Source of the DNA: Pseudomonadota bacterium
Lineage (GTDB): Bacteria; Pseudomonadota; Gammaproteobacteria; Xanthomonadales; Xanthomonadaceae
Reading direction: 5' to 3'
Assembly (NCBI GenBank): GCA_023388355.1
Contig: JAEWGI010000029.1
Location: 1-64,000 of the forward strand
Length of the DNA: 64,000 nt
This document shows, piece after piece, positions 47,614 through 55,524 of this stretch. The notes beneath the pieces are model-generated. The model was not told where the DNA came from. It searched no databases and saw only the letters and a list, made by a program, of their open reading frames with translations. Position 1 is the first letter of the stretch. Every line of letters starts with the position of its first letter. The translations under genes and the position numbers were made by a program.

Positions 47614-48318
47614 CTACGCCGCGGTATCCACCAGCACCAGCTCGGCATCCTCGAGCGCGGTCACGCGGATGCGCTCCTCGCCGCTGATCGCCGCGCCGTC
47701 GCGCGGCTCCAGCGCCACGCCATCCACGTCCAACCGGCCGCGGTCCGCCACCAGATAGCCATGGCGGTCCGGCCCGTCGAAGCGGTACTCGGCGGTCTCG
47801 CCGGCCTTGAGCGTGGCGCCGAGCACGCGCGCATTGGTGCGGATCGGCAGCGCGTCCCCGTCGCCGTCGATGCCGCTGGCCAGGGTGACGAATTGCCCGG
47901 AGCGTTCGCCCTTCGGGAACGGCTTCGCACCCCAGGACGGCGGCTCGCCCTTGCGGTCGGGAAAGATCCAGATCTGGAAGATCCGCGTCACCCCCGGCTC
48001 CAGGTTGTATTCGGAATGGCGGATGCCGCTGCCCGCGCTCATCACCTGCACGTCGCCCGCTTCGGTGCGGCCCTTGTTGCCCAGGCTGTCCTGGTGGGTG
48101 ATGGCGCCCTCGCGCACGTAGGTGATGATCTCCATGTCCGCGTGCGGGTGCGGCGGGAAGCCGGTGCCCGGCTGGATGGCGTCGTCGTTCCACACCCGCA
48201 GCGCGCCCCAGTGCACGCGCTCGGGGTCGTGGTATTCGGCGAACGAGAAGTGGTGCCTGGCGTCGAGCCAGCCGTGGTTGGCTCCACCCAGGGACTCGAA
48301 GGGACGGCGCTCGATCAT
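47614..48318 (-). CDS. Pirin-family protein
   Basis: The start at 48318 (MIERRPFESLGGANHGW) has GGAG 6 nt upstream and gives 234 residues; a TTG four codons earlier is less likely. The cupin metal site is FPPHPHADMEIITYV and later SAGSGIRHSEYN, the pattern of iron-binding pirins. Some pirins are quercetin dioxygenases and others act as redox switches of gene expression. It is divergent from a LysR gene that probably controls it, with a perfect 13-bp inverted repeat between them. Quercetinase activity is not predictable from the sequence. Confidence 0.92.
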   Translation of the reverse strand: MIERRPFESLGGANHGWLDARHHFSFAEYHDPERVHWGALRVWNDDAIQPGTGFPPHPHADMEIITYVREGAITHQDSLGNKGRTEAGDVQVMSAGSGIRHSEYNLEPGVTRIFQIWIFPDRKGEPPSWGAKPFPKGERSGQFVTLASGIDGDGDALPIRTNARVLGATLKAGETAEYRFDGPDRHGYLVADRGRLDVDGVALEPRDGAAISGEERIRVTALEDAELVLVDTAA

Positions 48319-48336
48319 GACGATCTCCAATCAGTT

Positions 48337-48350
48337 GACTGGGTCCAGTC
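48337..48350. promoter_or_regulatory. Palindrome GACTGG-GT-CCAGTC upstream of the pirin gene
   Basis: Six-base perfect arms with a two-base centre lie 19 bp upstream of the pirin start, where the transcription start would be expected. With the operator at 48374 it makes two candidate binding sites in the divergent promoter. Confidence 0.45.
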
Positions 48351-48373
48351 TAGGAAGTCGCCCCGTCGCTGTG

Positions 48374-48405
48374 AACGGAAACGATGGAATAACATCGTTT
48401 CCGTT
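48374..48405. promoter_or_regulatory. LysR operator: perfect 13-bp inverted repeat
   Basis: AACGGAAACGATG (48374-48386) and CATCGTTTCCGTT (48393-48405) are exact reverse complements with a 6-nt spacer, in the 148-bp gap between the pirin gene and the LysR gene. TTGACA (48407-48412) directly next to it is a good -35 box for the LysR direction. The dyad contains the T-N11-A layout of LysR sites. Confidence 0.75.
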
Positions 48406-48466
48406 GTTGACATGATCGACGCCGCGGCCGGACGATGGCCGCGCAACGCCGCCGCGGGAGCCGCCG

Positions 48467-49378
48467 ATGAAGAAGCTGCCGGACCTGGAAGCCTGGGCGA
48501 TCTTCGCCAAGGTGGCCGAGGCAGGCTCGTTCGCCCGCGCCGCGGCCGAGCTGTCGCTGTCGCAGGCCACCGTGTCCAAGGCCATCACCCGGCTCGAGCA
48601 GCGCATCGGCACCAGCCTGTTCCACCGCACCTCGCGCCGCATGTCGCTCACCGACAGCGGCGAGGCCGCGCTCGATCGCGCCGCCCGCATCCTCGAGGAA
48701 GGCGAGGCGGTGGAACTGGAAGCGGCCGAGCAGTCCAGCAGCCTGCGCGGCCTGATCCGCCTGGCCGCGCCGATGTCGTTCGGCGTCTCGCGCCTGGCGC
48801 CGATGCTGCCGGATTTCCTGCAGGCCCATCCCGAGGTCGAACTCGACATCCAGCTCAGCGACGAAGTGGTGGACCTGGTCGGCAACCGCTTCGACCTGGC
48901 CCTGCGCATCGCCGCCATGGCCGACTCCAGCCTGCGCGCCCGCCGCCTGTGCAGCGTGCGCATCCTGCTCGTCGCCGCGCCCGACTACTTCGCGAAACAC
49001 GGCCGCCCCGAACACCCGCGCGACCTCGCCCGCCACCGCGCCCTGCAGTACGCCTACCAGCGCGGCGGCACCGCCTGGCGCTTCCGCCACCCGCGCCGCG
49101 GCGAATACACCCAGGTCGTCCCCACCCAGCTGCAGGCGAACAACGCCGAAGTCTTCCTCCCCGCCCTGCGCGCCGGCCTCGGCATGGCCCTGCAGCCCGA
49201 GTTTCTGGTCTGGCAGGACCTGCGCGACGGCACGCTCGAAACGGCGCTGGACGACTGGCAGACCGAACCGATCGCGTTGCACATCGTGACCCCGCCGGGG
49301 CGGAGGCGGCCGGCAAGAGTGCAGGCGTTGATCGATTATCTGGCCGAGCGGCTGGTGACGGAGCCTTGGGCGCGGTGA
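48467..49378 (+). CDS. LysR-type transcriptional regulator next to the pirin gene
   Basis: A 303-residue [24 protein letters not shown]. The winged helix-turn-helix is at about 18-65 ([32 protein letters not shown], given in part as the LTTR signature). The effector domain (95-300) starts [18 protein letters not shown], which places it with the PA0477/DhcR-like group of regulators of redox and quinone-related genes. It is divergent from the pirin gene with a strong palindromic operator between. It probably represses itself and controls pirin in response to a small aromatic or oxidant inducer. This pairing of LysR and pirin is frequent in proteobacteria. Confidence 0.92.
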   Translation: MKKLPDLEAWAIFAKVAEAGSFARAAAELSLSQATVSKAITRLEQRIGTSLFHRTSRRMSLTDSGEAALDRAARILEEGEAVELEAAEQSSSLRGLIRLAAPMSFGVSRLAPMLPDFLQAHPEVELDIQLSDEVVDLVGNRFDLALRIAAMADSSLRARRLCSVRILLVAAPDYFAKHGRPEHPRDLARHRALQYAYQRGGTAWRFRHPRRGEYTQVVPTQLQANNAEVFLPALRAGLGMALQPEFLVWQDLRDGTLETALDDWQTEPIALHIVTPPGRRRPARVQALIDYLAERLVTEPWAR

Positions 49379-49450
49379 GTGGTAACACCCAGGTGATCGG
49401 AGCCGGAAGCGAGTAGCCGCTGTCGACCCAAAGCAGACGTTGGGCAATTG

Positions 49451-49478
49451 TTGCTGCGTAGCCCGAGCACGGTATGCT
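49451..49478 (+). promoter_or_regulatory. Candidate promoter of the SMC-like ATPase gene
   Basis: TTGCTG (49451-49456) and TATGCT (49473-49478) are separated by 16 nt and lie about 44 bp upstream of the ATG at 49522. The region is AT-richer than its surroundings. Match quality is moderate. Confidence 0.45.
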
Positions 49479-49521
49479 CCAAGCTGTATCACAGCAAAGT
49501 AGCCGCGTCCCGGGGGAGAGG

Positions 49522-52185
49522 ATGGGCACCGCAAAACAGGATTTTGAACGCTTCGTGCGCTGGTTGAACGAGCCCGGGCGCTTAGCGCCAGAGAGTGCGC
49601 GCAGGATGGCCAACCTGACGCTGATGAATTTCGACGCTGTTGCCGCTACGGCCAGGCAGCACAACAGACGTTCGCAACTCCTGGCAGGTTTGGCCCGTCA
49701 GCATCTCGCGGCTACGAGCGCGGACCTTCCGGAGTTCCTCGACGCAGCCGTCCAAGAGAAGTACCCATGGCTCCGGTTGCGCGCCCTAACCTTGGGACCC
49801 TTTCGCGGCTTTCGCGAGCCGCAGACCTTCGATTTGAGCAAGCGAGTCGTCCTCTGCTACGGTCCGAACGGCAGCGGGAAAAGTAGTTTGTGCGAGGCGC
49901 TCGAATACGTATTGCTTGGAGCCGTCGAAGAGGCGGGCTCGAAGCGGATCGAGCAGCGCGACTACCTGGCCAACATCCACGCTGGCCGCTTCGCCAACCC
50001 CATCCTCACAGCTACCAACGCCGAGGGTGGAGAGGTCCAAGTCGCTGCCGATGAGAACGCGTTCCGCTTCTTCTTCGTCGAGAAGAACCGGATCGACAAC
50101 TTCTCGCGAATCGCCGCGACGCCTCCCGGACGCAAGACGGGCCTGATCGCGACACTTTTCGGAATGGATCAGTTCAACGACTTCGCTTCGCACTTCAACG
50201 AGTCGATGGACGCAGCGCTTACGCTTACCACCGAGGCACAGACACAGCTCGCCGGTCGGAGGCAAGCTCTGCGGACCGACGAGCTGACACGCGATGGTGA
50301 AGCGGAGCAACTCCGCGCTTTAGACCAAGCCGCAACCGATTACGCCGCGGGCGTCGCGGAGAACCTCACCTACGACGAGCTTAAGCTGTTGGTGCTCGGA
50401 AACGAGGAAACGCCCAGTCGCCTGCAGGAGCTCGACACGAAGCTGCGCTCGCTGATGCCGGCAGTGACGAACATCTCCCGCCAGATCGTCGCTGACCTAT
50501 TCGCCAACGCTGATGCCGGCTTGGAGAACTTGGCAGCCTCGCAGCGCGGCCTAGACGAGAAGCGCAGCCAAATCTCTTTCCGAAAGCTATTCGCCGCAGT
50601 GCAGGCGCTGCGCCCAGAGCACGCGGACCGCTGCCCGGCTTGCCTGACGCCAATCGCCGAGGCAGCGCGCAACCCGTTCGAGCGGGCTGATACGGGCCTG
50701 CGTGAGCTCGAAGAACTCGCGAGGCTGGAAGCTGACCATGATCGCCTGCGGCGAGAGGCAAGCGACGCGAGCCGCGATCTGCGAACTGGCCTTCGCAATC
50801 TTGAATCGTTCTTGGCGAGCGAAGGCCACGCGGACACGTTGGTCGGGGCCTATCTGCGCGCCCTCCCTCACAACCCCGACACACCCGGTTGGTGGATCGC
50901 TGTGTACTCGTCGGAGACCGACGAGACCGGCGCGACGCCGTCGCTCGAGCAGATTTTGGTCGTAGCCGCTCAAGCCGCCGCGCGCGACGAGCGCACGCGC
51001 GAGGCATTGCGACTGCGCGGCGAAGATCTGGCCGAACAGACGCGGCTGAACGACGCCCGCATCTGGATGGCAGAGCACGACGGTCGCCGCCGCCAGGTCA
51101 TGGAAAATGCTGCTCAGGCCCGAAGCCGCATCACGCAGTGGGAAGAAGCGAACGGGGACCTGATCAGGCGCGCGGGCGAGGAACAGCAGGCGAATGTGCG
51201 CGATCGGCCCCTCAAGGAGGCCTACGACAGCTTCTACGGCCTGCTTGGACGCTTTCGCGAGCAACTCCCTGGCATGCTGATGGCGGACCTAAACGCTTCG
51301 ACTATGACGCTGTACAACGAGTTCAACCACGGGGACCGCGACGAAGACAAGCTAGCCGACCTCCGCCTGCCGCTCACCGGCGAAGGCGTCATTGAAATCG
51401 CCTTCCGCGGCAACCCTCAGCGGCGGGTGAATGCGCTCACTGCCTTGAGTGAAGGGCACATCCGCTGCCTAGGGCTCGCGGTCCTACTGGCGAAGGCCGA
51501 GTCTGTGGGCGCTCCGCTCATCATTTTTGACGATGCGATCAACGCGATCGACCACGACCATCGCAGCGGCATCCGCGCGGCGATTTTCGAGTCGGAGCGC
51601 TTTCGGAAGACGCAGATCATCGTCACCTGTCACAGCCCTGAGTTCGTCAAGGATGTCGAGAACCACTTGCCGCGGGAGCTCCGAGACGATTGTCACCAAT
51701 TCGTTCTTCTGCATCATCGTGGCGATTACCAGCCACGCGTGAATCCGCCGGGAACTCAAAACTATTTGGCACGGGCAAGGGAAGCCATCGACGAACGCTA
51801 CAACGCTCGAGATGCGCTCTCATTTGCGCGGAAGTCACTAGAGATGCTCACTCACAAAGCTTGGAAGTGGCTCGAATCACATCGAGTGGGCAACATTTCG
51901 GTGCAGATCGAAGGGCCCGGCAAGGAGCCGCAGCTTTATGGCCTGTGCACGGCGCTGCGCAAGAAACTGGTGGACGCACGCACTTTCGCCCACGACAGCA
52001 AAACGCCGCTGCTTGAGAACCTAAACACGATCCTAGGAATTCCGGAGGATAACCTGGTCTGGACCCTCCTCAACAAGGGCACGCACGAAGAGCCAAACCG
52101 GGATGATTTCGATATGGACCATGTCGAGACCGTCCTCGACGTCCTCAACAACGTTGATGGGTTAGAGCTCCGCCCGAACCGTTGA
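49522..52185 (+). CDS. Rad50/RecF-like AAA ATPase with CPAC hook and C-terminal extension, possible defence protein
   Basis: 887 residues from the ATG at 49522, preceded by GGGGGAGAG. After about 85 N-terminal residues comes Walker A, GPNGSGKSS (114-122). The middle part is mainly helical, with C371-P-A-C374 as a zinc-hook-type CxxC (DRCPACLTPI). The ABC signature LSEGH is at 642-646 and Walker B is LIIFDDAINAID with D670 and D671. The extra C-terminal 160 residues, LSFARKSLEMLTHKAWKWLE through LLNKGTHEEPNRDDFDMDHV, look like a helical HEPN-type or similar domain. Single genes of this make occur in defence islands (RloC and relatives), but I see no clear anticodon-nuclease triad. Codon use and GC are clearly lower than in neighbouring genes, a sign of transfer. 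Confidence 0.8.
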   Translation: MGTAKQDFERFVRWLNEPGRLAPESARRMANLTLMNFDAVAATARQHNRRSQLLAGLARQHLAATSADLPEFLDAAVQEKYPWLRLRALTLGPFRGFREPQTFDLSKRVVLCYGPNGSGKSSLCEALEYVLLGAVEEAGSKRIEQRDYLANIHAGRFANPILTATNAEGGEVQVAADENAFRFFFVEKNRIDNFSRIAATPPGRKTGLIATLFGMDQFNDFASHFNESMDAALTLTTEAQTQLAGRRQALRTDELTRDGEAEQLRALDQAATDYAAGVAENLTYDELKLLVLGNEETPSRLQELDTKLRSLMPAVTNISRQIVADLFANADAGLENLAASQRGLDEKRSQISFRKLFAAVQALRPEHADRCPACLTPIAEAARNPFERADTGLRELEELARLEADHDRLRREASDASRDLRTGLRNLESFLASEGHADTLVGAYLRALPHNPDTPGWWIAVYSSETDETGATPSLEQILVVAAQAAARDERTREALRLRGEDLAEQTRLNDARIWMAEHDGRRRQVMENAAQARSRITQWEEANGDLIRRAGEEQQANVRDRPLKEAYDSFYGLLGRFREQLPGMLMADLNASTMTLYNEFNHGDRDEDKLADLRLPLTGEGVIEIAFRGNPQRRVNALTALSEGHIRCLGLAVLLAKAESVGAPLIIFDDAINAIDHDHRSGIRAAIFESERFRKTQIIVTCHSPEFVKDVENHLPRELRDDCHQFVLLHHRGDYQPRVNPPGTQNYLARAREAIDERYNARDALSFARKSLEMLTHKAWKWLESHRVGNISVQIEGPGKEPQLYGLCTALRKKLVDARTFAHDSKTPLLENLNTILGIPEDNLVWTLLNKGTHEEPNRDDFDMDHVETVLDVLNNVDGLELRPNR

Positions 52186-52325
52186 TCACGGGACGGTGAC
52201 ATAAGCGGCTGCTCATAAGCTCGGCAATCCTCGTCTCGCATGGATTAGCTAGCTTGCCTTCAAGATGTCCGCTCTTGGCCGAGAACGGACCACCACTAGA
52301 GGAAGCGGTGCCAGGGACATTTCAG

Positions 52326-53525
52326 CTAATCCAGCTGCGGGAGCGCCCTCAACGCCAAGCGTCTCTCCGCGTTCACGATGGCTCTCTCTATATGGGCGGC
52401 AAGCGCTGCGGCCTGCGGGTCATTGAAGATGTCATTGTGGTCGCGTGACACTGCGGCTTCGCCTGTGACCACCCAGACCGGGTTGTCCATCTGCTGCTCG
52501 CACGTGCCACTGCGGGTGATTGCGGTGATGACCATTGCAGGCTCAGTCTCGCCGGGCAGGCGGTGGTAGCAGCCGGGATCTCCAAACCGCCCATCCTCTG
52601 CGCTGCTCGCGCTCGACGGTTCCGGGCAATCGGATTCGCACATGCGTGCATTGTGGGTCCGCTTGTCGTCGTCAAAGCCGACCGGCACGCCGGGAAACGC
52701 CCAAGCGTACAGCGTACCGATTGGCCAGTCGTCCAGCGCCTGTAGAACCATCAACACCCTATGTGTCCGGAACTGCTCCACCCTGCTTTCGGATCGCGCC
52801 GCCCGGACAGCGGCGCGTACGCGTGTGGCCAAAGCGTCAAACTCCTGCTCAGAGACGGCCGGATTCATGAGAATGAACTCTTGGCCGCTTTCCACCGACA
52901 GATGCAGATCCGGCTTGACGGCGTGAAAGATCGCCGAGGCTCCGAGGCTGTGGCCCGCCACGATCAGAACGCGGCCGGGGTACTCAGCGCGCAGGGCACT
53001 TACCAGCGTGCGTAGACCGCCCTCACCCACACGCACTGAGGCCGCCTTGCGCGGCCAGATGGTCGGGAAATCGAGGAACTGGATCCACTTCGGCCCGGCG
53101 AATTCCCAGGCGTCCCCGCGCCAGCCAACATAGATCCCATCGACCGCCGGGTGCTCGACTCCTGCCTGGCGTCGACGGTCCTCCAGCTTCAACAGGAATG
53201 CCTTGAAACCTTTCAAGTTCTCGTCGTCGTCGGACGCGTTGTGGTGCCAGCCGTGGACAAACACGACGATGGGAGCCGTGGTGGATTCCGTGCTGAGCCA
53301 GTGGCGGACGCGCTCGAGCCGTTCTGTGCAAAGGACGGGATGCTTGTCTACGCCCGGGCAGACCAGTTCGCCGTCCTCTCTCACGTCCACGAGCAGCAGC
53401 CTGGATTCGCCACCGGGAATCCGTTTCGGGTCCGGCTCATCGCCATAGGCCAAGTCTCGAATGGTGGTGCATGCCACGAGCCCGACCGCGAGCGCCACAA
53501 TGGCAATCAGCCGCATCGTCCGCAT
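52326..53525 (-). CDS. Lipoprotein of the alpha/beta-hydrolase fold
   Basis: The start at 53525 (MRTMRLIAIVALAVGLVACT) has AGGAG 7 nt upstream; 399 residues. The lipobox is GLVAC, so it is anchored in the membrane facing the periplasm. Hydrolase motifs are VFVHGWHHNASDDD (oxyanion region), the nucleophile elbow VAGHSLGASAIFH, and a late DH pair (SRDHNDIFNDP). The type is closest to DUF900/serine-esterase-like proteins. Base composition is intermediate between the ATPase gene and the core genome. It is convergent to the ATPase gene and not clearly part of one system. The natural substrate is unknown. Confidence 0.82.
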   Translation of the reverse strand: MRTMRLIAIVALAVGLVACTTIRDLAYGDEPDPKRIPGGESRLLLVDVREDGELVCPGVDKHPVLCTERLERVRHWLSTESTTAPIVVFVHGWHHNASDDDENLKGFKAFLLKLEDRRRQAGVEHPAVDGIYVGWRGDAWEFAGPKWIQFLDFPTIWPRKAASVRVGEGGLRTLVSALRAEYPGRVLIVAGHSLGASAIFHAVKPDLHLSVESGQEFILMNPAVSEQEFDALATRVRAAVRAARSESRVEQFRTHRVLMVLQALDDWPIGTLYAWAFPGVPVGFDDDKRTHNARMCESDCPEPSSASSAEDGRFGDPGCYHRLPGETEPAMVITAITRSGTCEQQMDNPVWVVTGEAAVSRDHNDIFNDPQAAALAAHIERAIVNAERRLALRALPQLD

Positions 53526-53651
53526 GGGATTCTCCTTTTTCGTCTGCCGCGCGGGGGCTTCTTGACGGGACAAACGAGGCGCGCCTGAAGGGCCGGCCAC
53601 CTGACCGGCACCCGAACGGATTGCGTGCTCCTACAGAGCCGCCCTTTTCCG

Positions 53652-53689
53652 TTCGATTGGGAGGCAGAGCTGCTTCGATTGGGAGGCAG
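53652..53689. repeat. Two direct repeats TTCGATTGGGAGGCAG
   Basis: Copies at 53652-53667 and 53674-53689 are identical and 22 bp apart, two helical turns, in the 252-bp gap between the hydrolase gene and the gene at 53778. The spacing suggests tandem binding sites for a regulator. The rest of the gap shows no gene. Confidence 0.55.
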
Positions 53690-53777
53690 CCGCGCTGCTG
53701 CCACTGAGACTTTGAGTTGACGGCAGCCCGGGGCTATTCAGCACCTGGTGGCCCGCCACACCCGAAGGATTGAGAGA

Positions 53778-54230
53778 TCAGGGCGACCGGCGGCCGTTCT
53801 CCGACTTTGCGGCTGCGTCCGCGCAATGACGCTCGATGATGGTGTGTGCCACCTCGGGCGGCACCTGGGTGGCGAAGTAGTCCTCGCCCACCAGCTCGCT
53901 GCCGTAGACCACGCCGCCTTCCCACTTCGAGGTGCGTGCCTCGCAGTCCACCGCGAGGGTGGCCGAGAGTTCGCCGCTCTTGCCGTCGCGCAGGACGTTG
54001 AACAGGCCGGGCACCGGTTCGTCGAACTCCACCAGCGGCCAGGCGTACCAGCGGTCGAAGAACGGCCCGTCGTTCATCGGCTGGACGTGGACGATGGCCT
54101 CCGGGTCCAGTGCGCGTCGTTCGCCCAGCGGATCGTCGGCGTCCTGCGCCAGCGCCAGGCCGCCAATGGCGGACATCGCGGCGATCGCGGCGATCGCCAG
54201 CATTCCTGGCGTCCTGCTCTTCGGGTTCAT
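53778..54230 (-). CDS. Secreted protein of unknown function
   Basis: 150 residues from MNPKSRTPGMLAIAAIAAMS at 54230, with GGAGGG about 6 nt upstream. The signal peptide ends near GLALAQD. The mature domain has two blocks, VQPMNDGPFFDRWYAWPLVEF and ATLAVDCEARTSKWEGGVVY, then SELVGEDYFATQVPPEVAHTIIERHC. Two cysteines, one in each half, might pair. I do not recognise the family. It is divergent from the gene at 54453 and has no other partner. Confidence 0.72.
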   Translation of the reverse strand: MNPKSRTPGMLAIAAIAAMSAIGGLALAQDADDPLGERRALDPEAIVHVQPMNDGPFFDRWYAWPLVEFDEPVPGLFNVLRDGKSGELSATLAVDCEARTSKWEGGVVYGSELVGEDYFATQVPPEVAHTIIERHCADAAAKSENGRRSP

Positions 54231-54452
54231 GGCGTCCCTCCATCGCGCTCCCGCCCGCGACGATACACCCGACCTCCATCGGCTGCTCCATCCCATGCAC
54301 GCTGCCGGCTTGCGCGGCGATACCCCCGCAGCAGCCGCTGGCGCGGACATGAAGGCGGGCCGGGCTTTTTCACGTTGAGGTCCGAAAGTGGCGAGTTTCG
54401 GGATCCCGTCGATGCCATGGTTCCGCTCCCACTCCACCCAGGGCAACAGTTC

Positions 54453-55268
54453 ATGGCGGCAGACGCTTACTCCCGGTTTCTGGAACTCCATCGCGCCCGA
54501 TCGCCCCTGCTGATCGCCAACGCCTGGGATGCCGGCAGTACGGTGCTCTGGCAGCGGGCAGGCGCCCCGGCCATTGGCACCAGCAGCGCGGCAATGGCCT
54601 GGGCATGCGGCTATGCCGATGGCGGCGCGCTGCCGGTGGAGGCGCTGTTGCACCAGGTGCGCTCGATCGTGCGCGTCGCTTCGGTTCCGGTGAGCATCGA
54701 TCTGGAAGACGGCTACAGCGATGATCCGCATGCCGTGGCCGCTCTGGTCGGGCAAGTCGCGGCGGCGGGGGTGGCCGGGATCAATCTGGAAGACGGCGCA
54801 GGCAGGCCAGAAGCGCTGGTCGGGAAGATCCGGGCGATTCGTGAGGTGCTGGGCGGGACACCGCTGTTCATCAACGCGCGCACCGATGTCTACCTGGGTG
54901 GACTTGCTTCCGGTCGCGATGCACTGGACATGGCGATCCACCGCCTGTCCCGCTACCGGGATGCGGGCGCGGACGGCAGCTTCGTGCCCGGCATGGTTCA
55001 GATCGAAGACATCGCCGCGGTTGCGCGCGAAGTGCCGATGCCGCTCAACGCGATGGCCGTTCCCGGAATGCCGTCGCTGCATGCCCTGGTTGAGGCTGGC
55101 GTGCGTCGGATCAGTGCAGGTCCCGGATTGTTCCAGCACACCTTCGGCGCCGGCGTGGACGGAGTCGAGGGCTTCCTCGCCGGCGACTTTTCCGCGGCGC
55201 CGCGCGCTGGCATGGAGTACGCGGATCTCAACCGCCTGTTCTCTTCGCAGGATGGCGGCAACGGATAG
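54453..55268 (+). CDS. Isocitrate lyase/PEP mutase-family carbon-carbon lyase
   Basis: 271 residues from MAADAYSRFLELHRARSPLL at 54453; an ATG at 54417 would add twelve. The family TIM barrel shows IANAWDAGSTVLWQRAGAPAIGTSS, the Mg-binding SIDLEDGYSDDP, then GINLEDGAGRPEALVGKI, INARTDVY and MVQIEDIAAVAREVPMPLN. The catalytic-loop Cys of true isocitrate lyases (KKCGH motif) is missing, so it is more like oxaloacetate decarboxylase/2-methylisocitrate-lyase-like members of the superfamily. Substrate is unknown. It is a single gene between divergent and intergenic regions. Confidence 0.88.
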   Translation: MAADAYSRFLELHRARSPLLIANAWDAGSTVLWQRAGAPAIGTSSAAMAWACGYADGGALPVEALLHQVRSIVRVASVPVSIDLEDGYSDDPHAVAALVGQVAAAGVAGINLEDGAGRPEALVGKIRAIREVLGGTPLFINARTDVYLGGLASGRDALDMAIHRLSRYRDAGADGSFVPGMVQIEDIAAVAREVPMPLNAMAVPGMPSLHALVEAGVRRISAGPGLFQHTFGAGVDGVEGFLAGDFSAAPRAGMEYADLNRLFSSQDGGNG

Positions 55269-55524
55269 GGCCGCCCTTCCCGATCACGAGGCCCGGTGCA
55301 CTTGCCGACAGGAGGACCACTGCTCGCCGCAAGCGGCCGACGGCTCCATCGGTGATGATGCTCCGGCGCGTTGGGTGCGGGCCCTCAACGCGTGTTTGAT
55401 GGCTGCGGCATCAACCACCTGGCTCGCCACTGCTTGCGGAAGTCGCGGGTAGCGCTGCCGAAGGGTGTCTAATGGCGCCCCGGCCTCACAAGGTTCGTTT
55501 TCGCCATGGACGTGTCCCAACGGC
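55269..55524. other. Intergenic region with possible minus-strand gene remnant
   Basis: 256 bp with no intact gene. On the minus strand a short frame reads TLRQRYPRLPQAVASQVVDA, which faintly resembles the first helices of IS605 OrfB-like proteins. It is too short and isolated to call. No promoter or terminator is recognised. Confidence 0.3.

Noticed and set aside
52326..53525. Lipoprotein hydrolase as second gene of the ATPase defence system
   Set aside because: It is convergent to the ATPase gene, has its own ribosome site and a secretion signal, so a shared operon is not supported.
53526..53777. Attachment site at the right edge of the low-GC block
   Set aside because: The direct repeats are both on the same side and only 22 bp apart; there is no integrase or tRNA gene.
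55269..55524. Insertion-sequence fragment upstream of chrA
   Set aside because: Only about 20 residues look like part of an OrfB-type protein; there are no ends and no catalytic motif.
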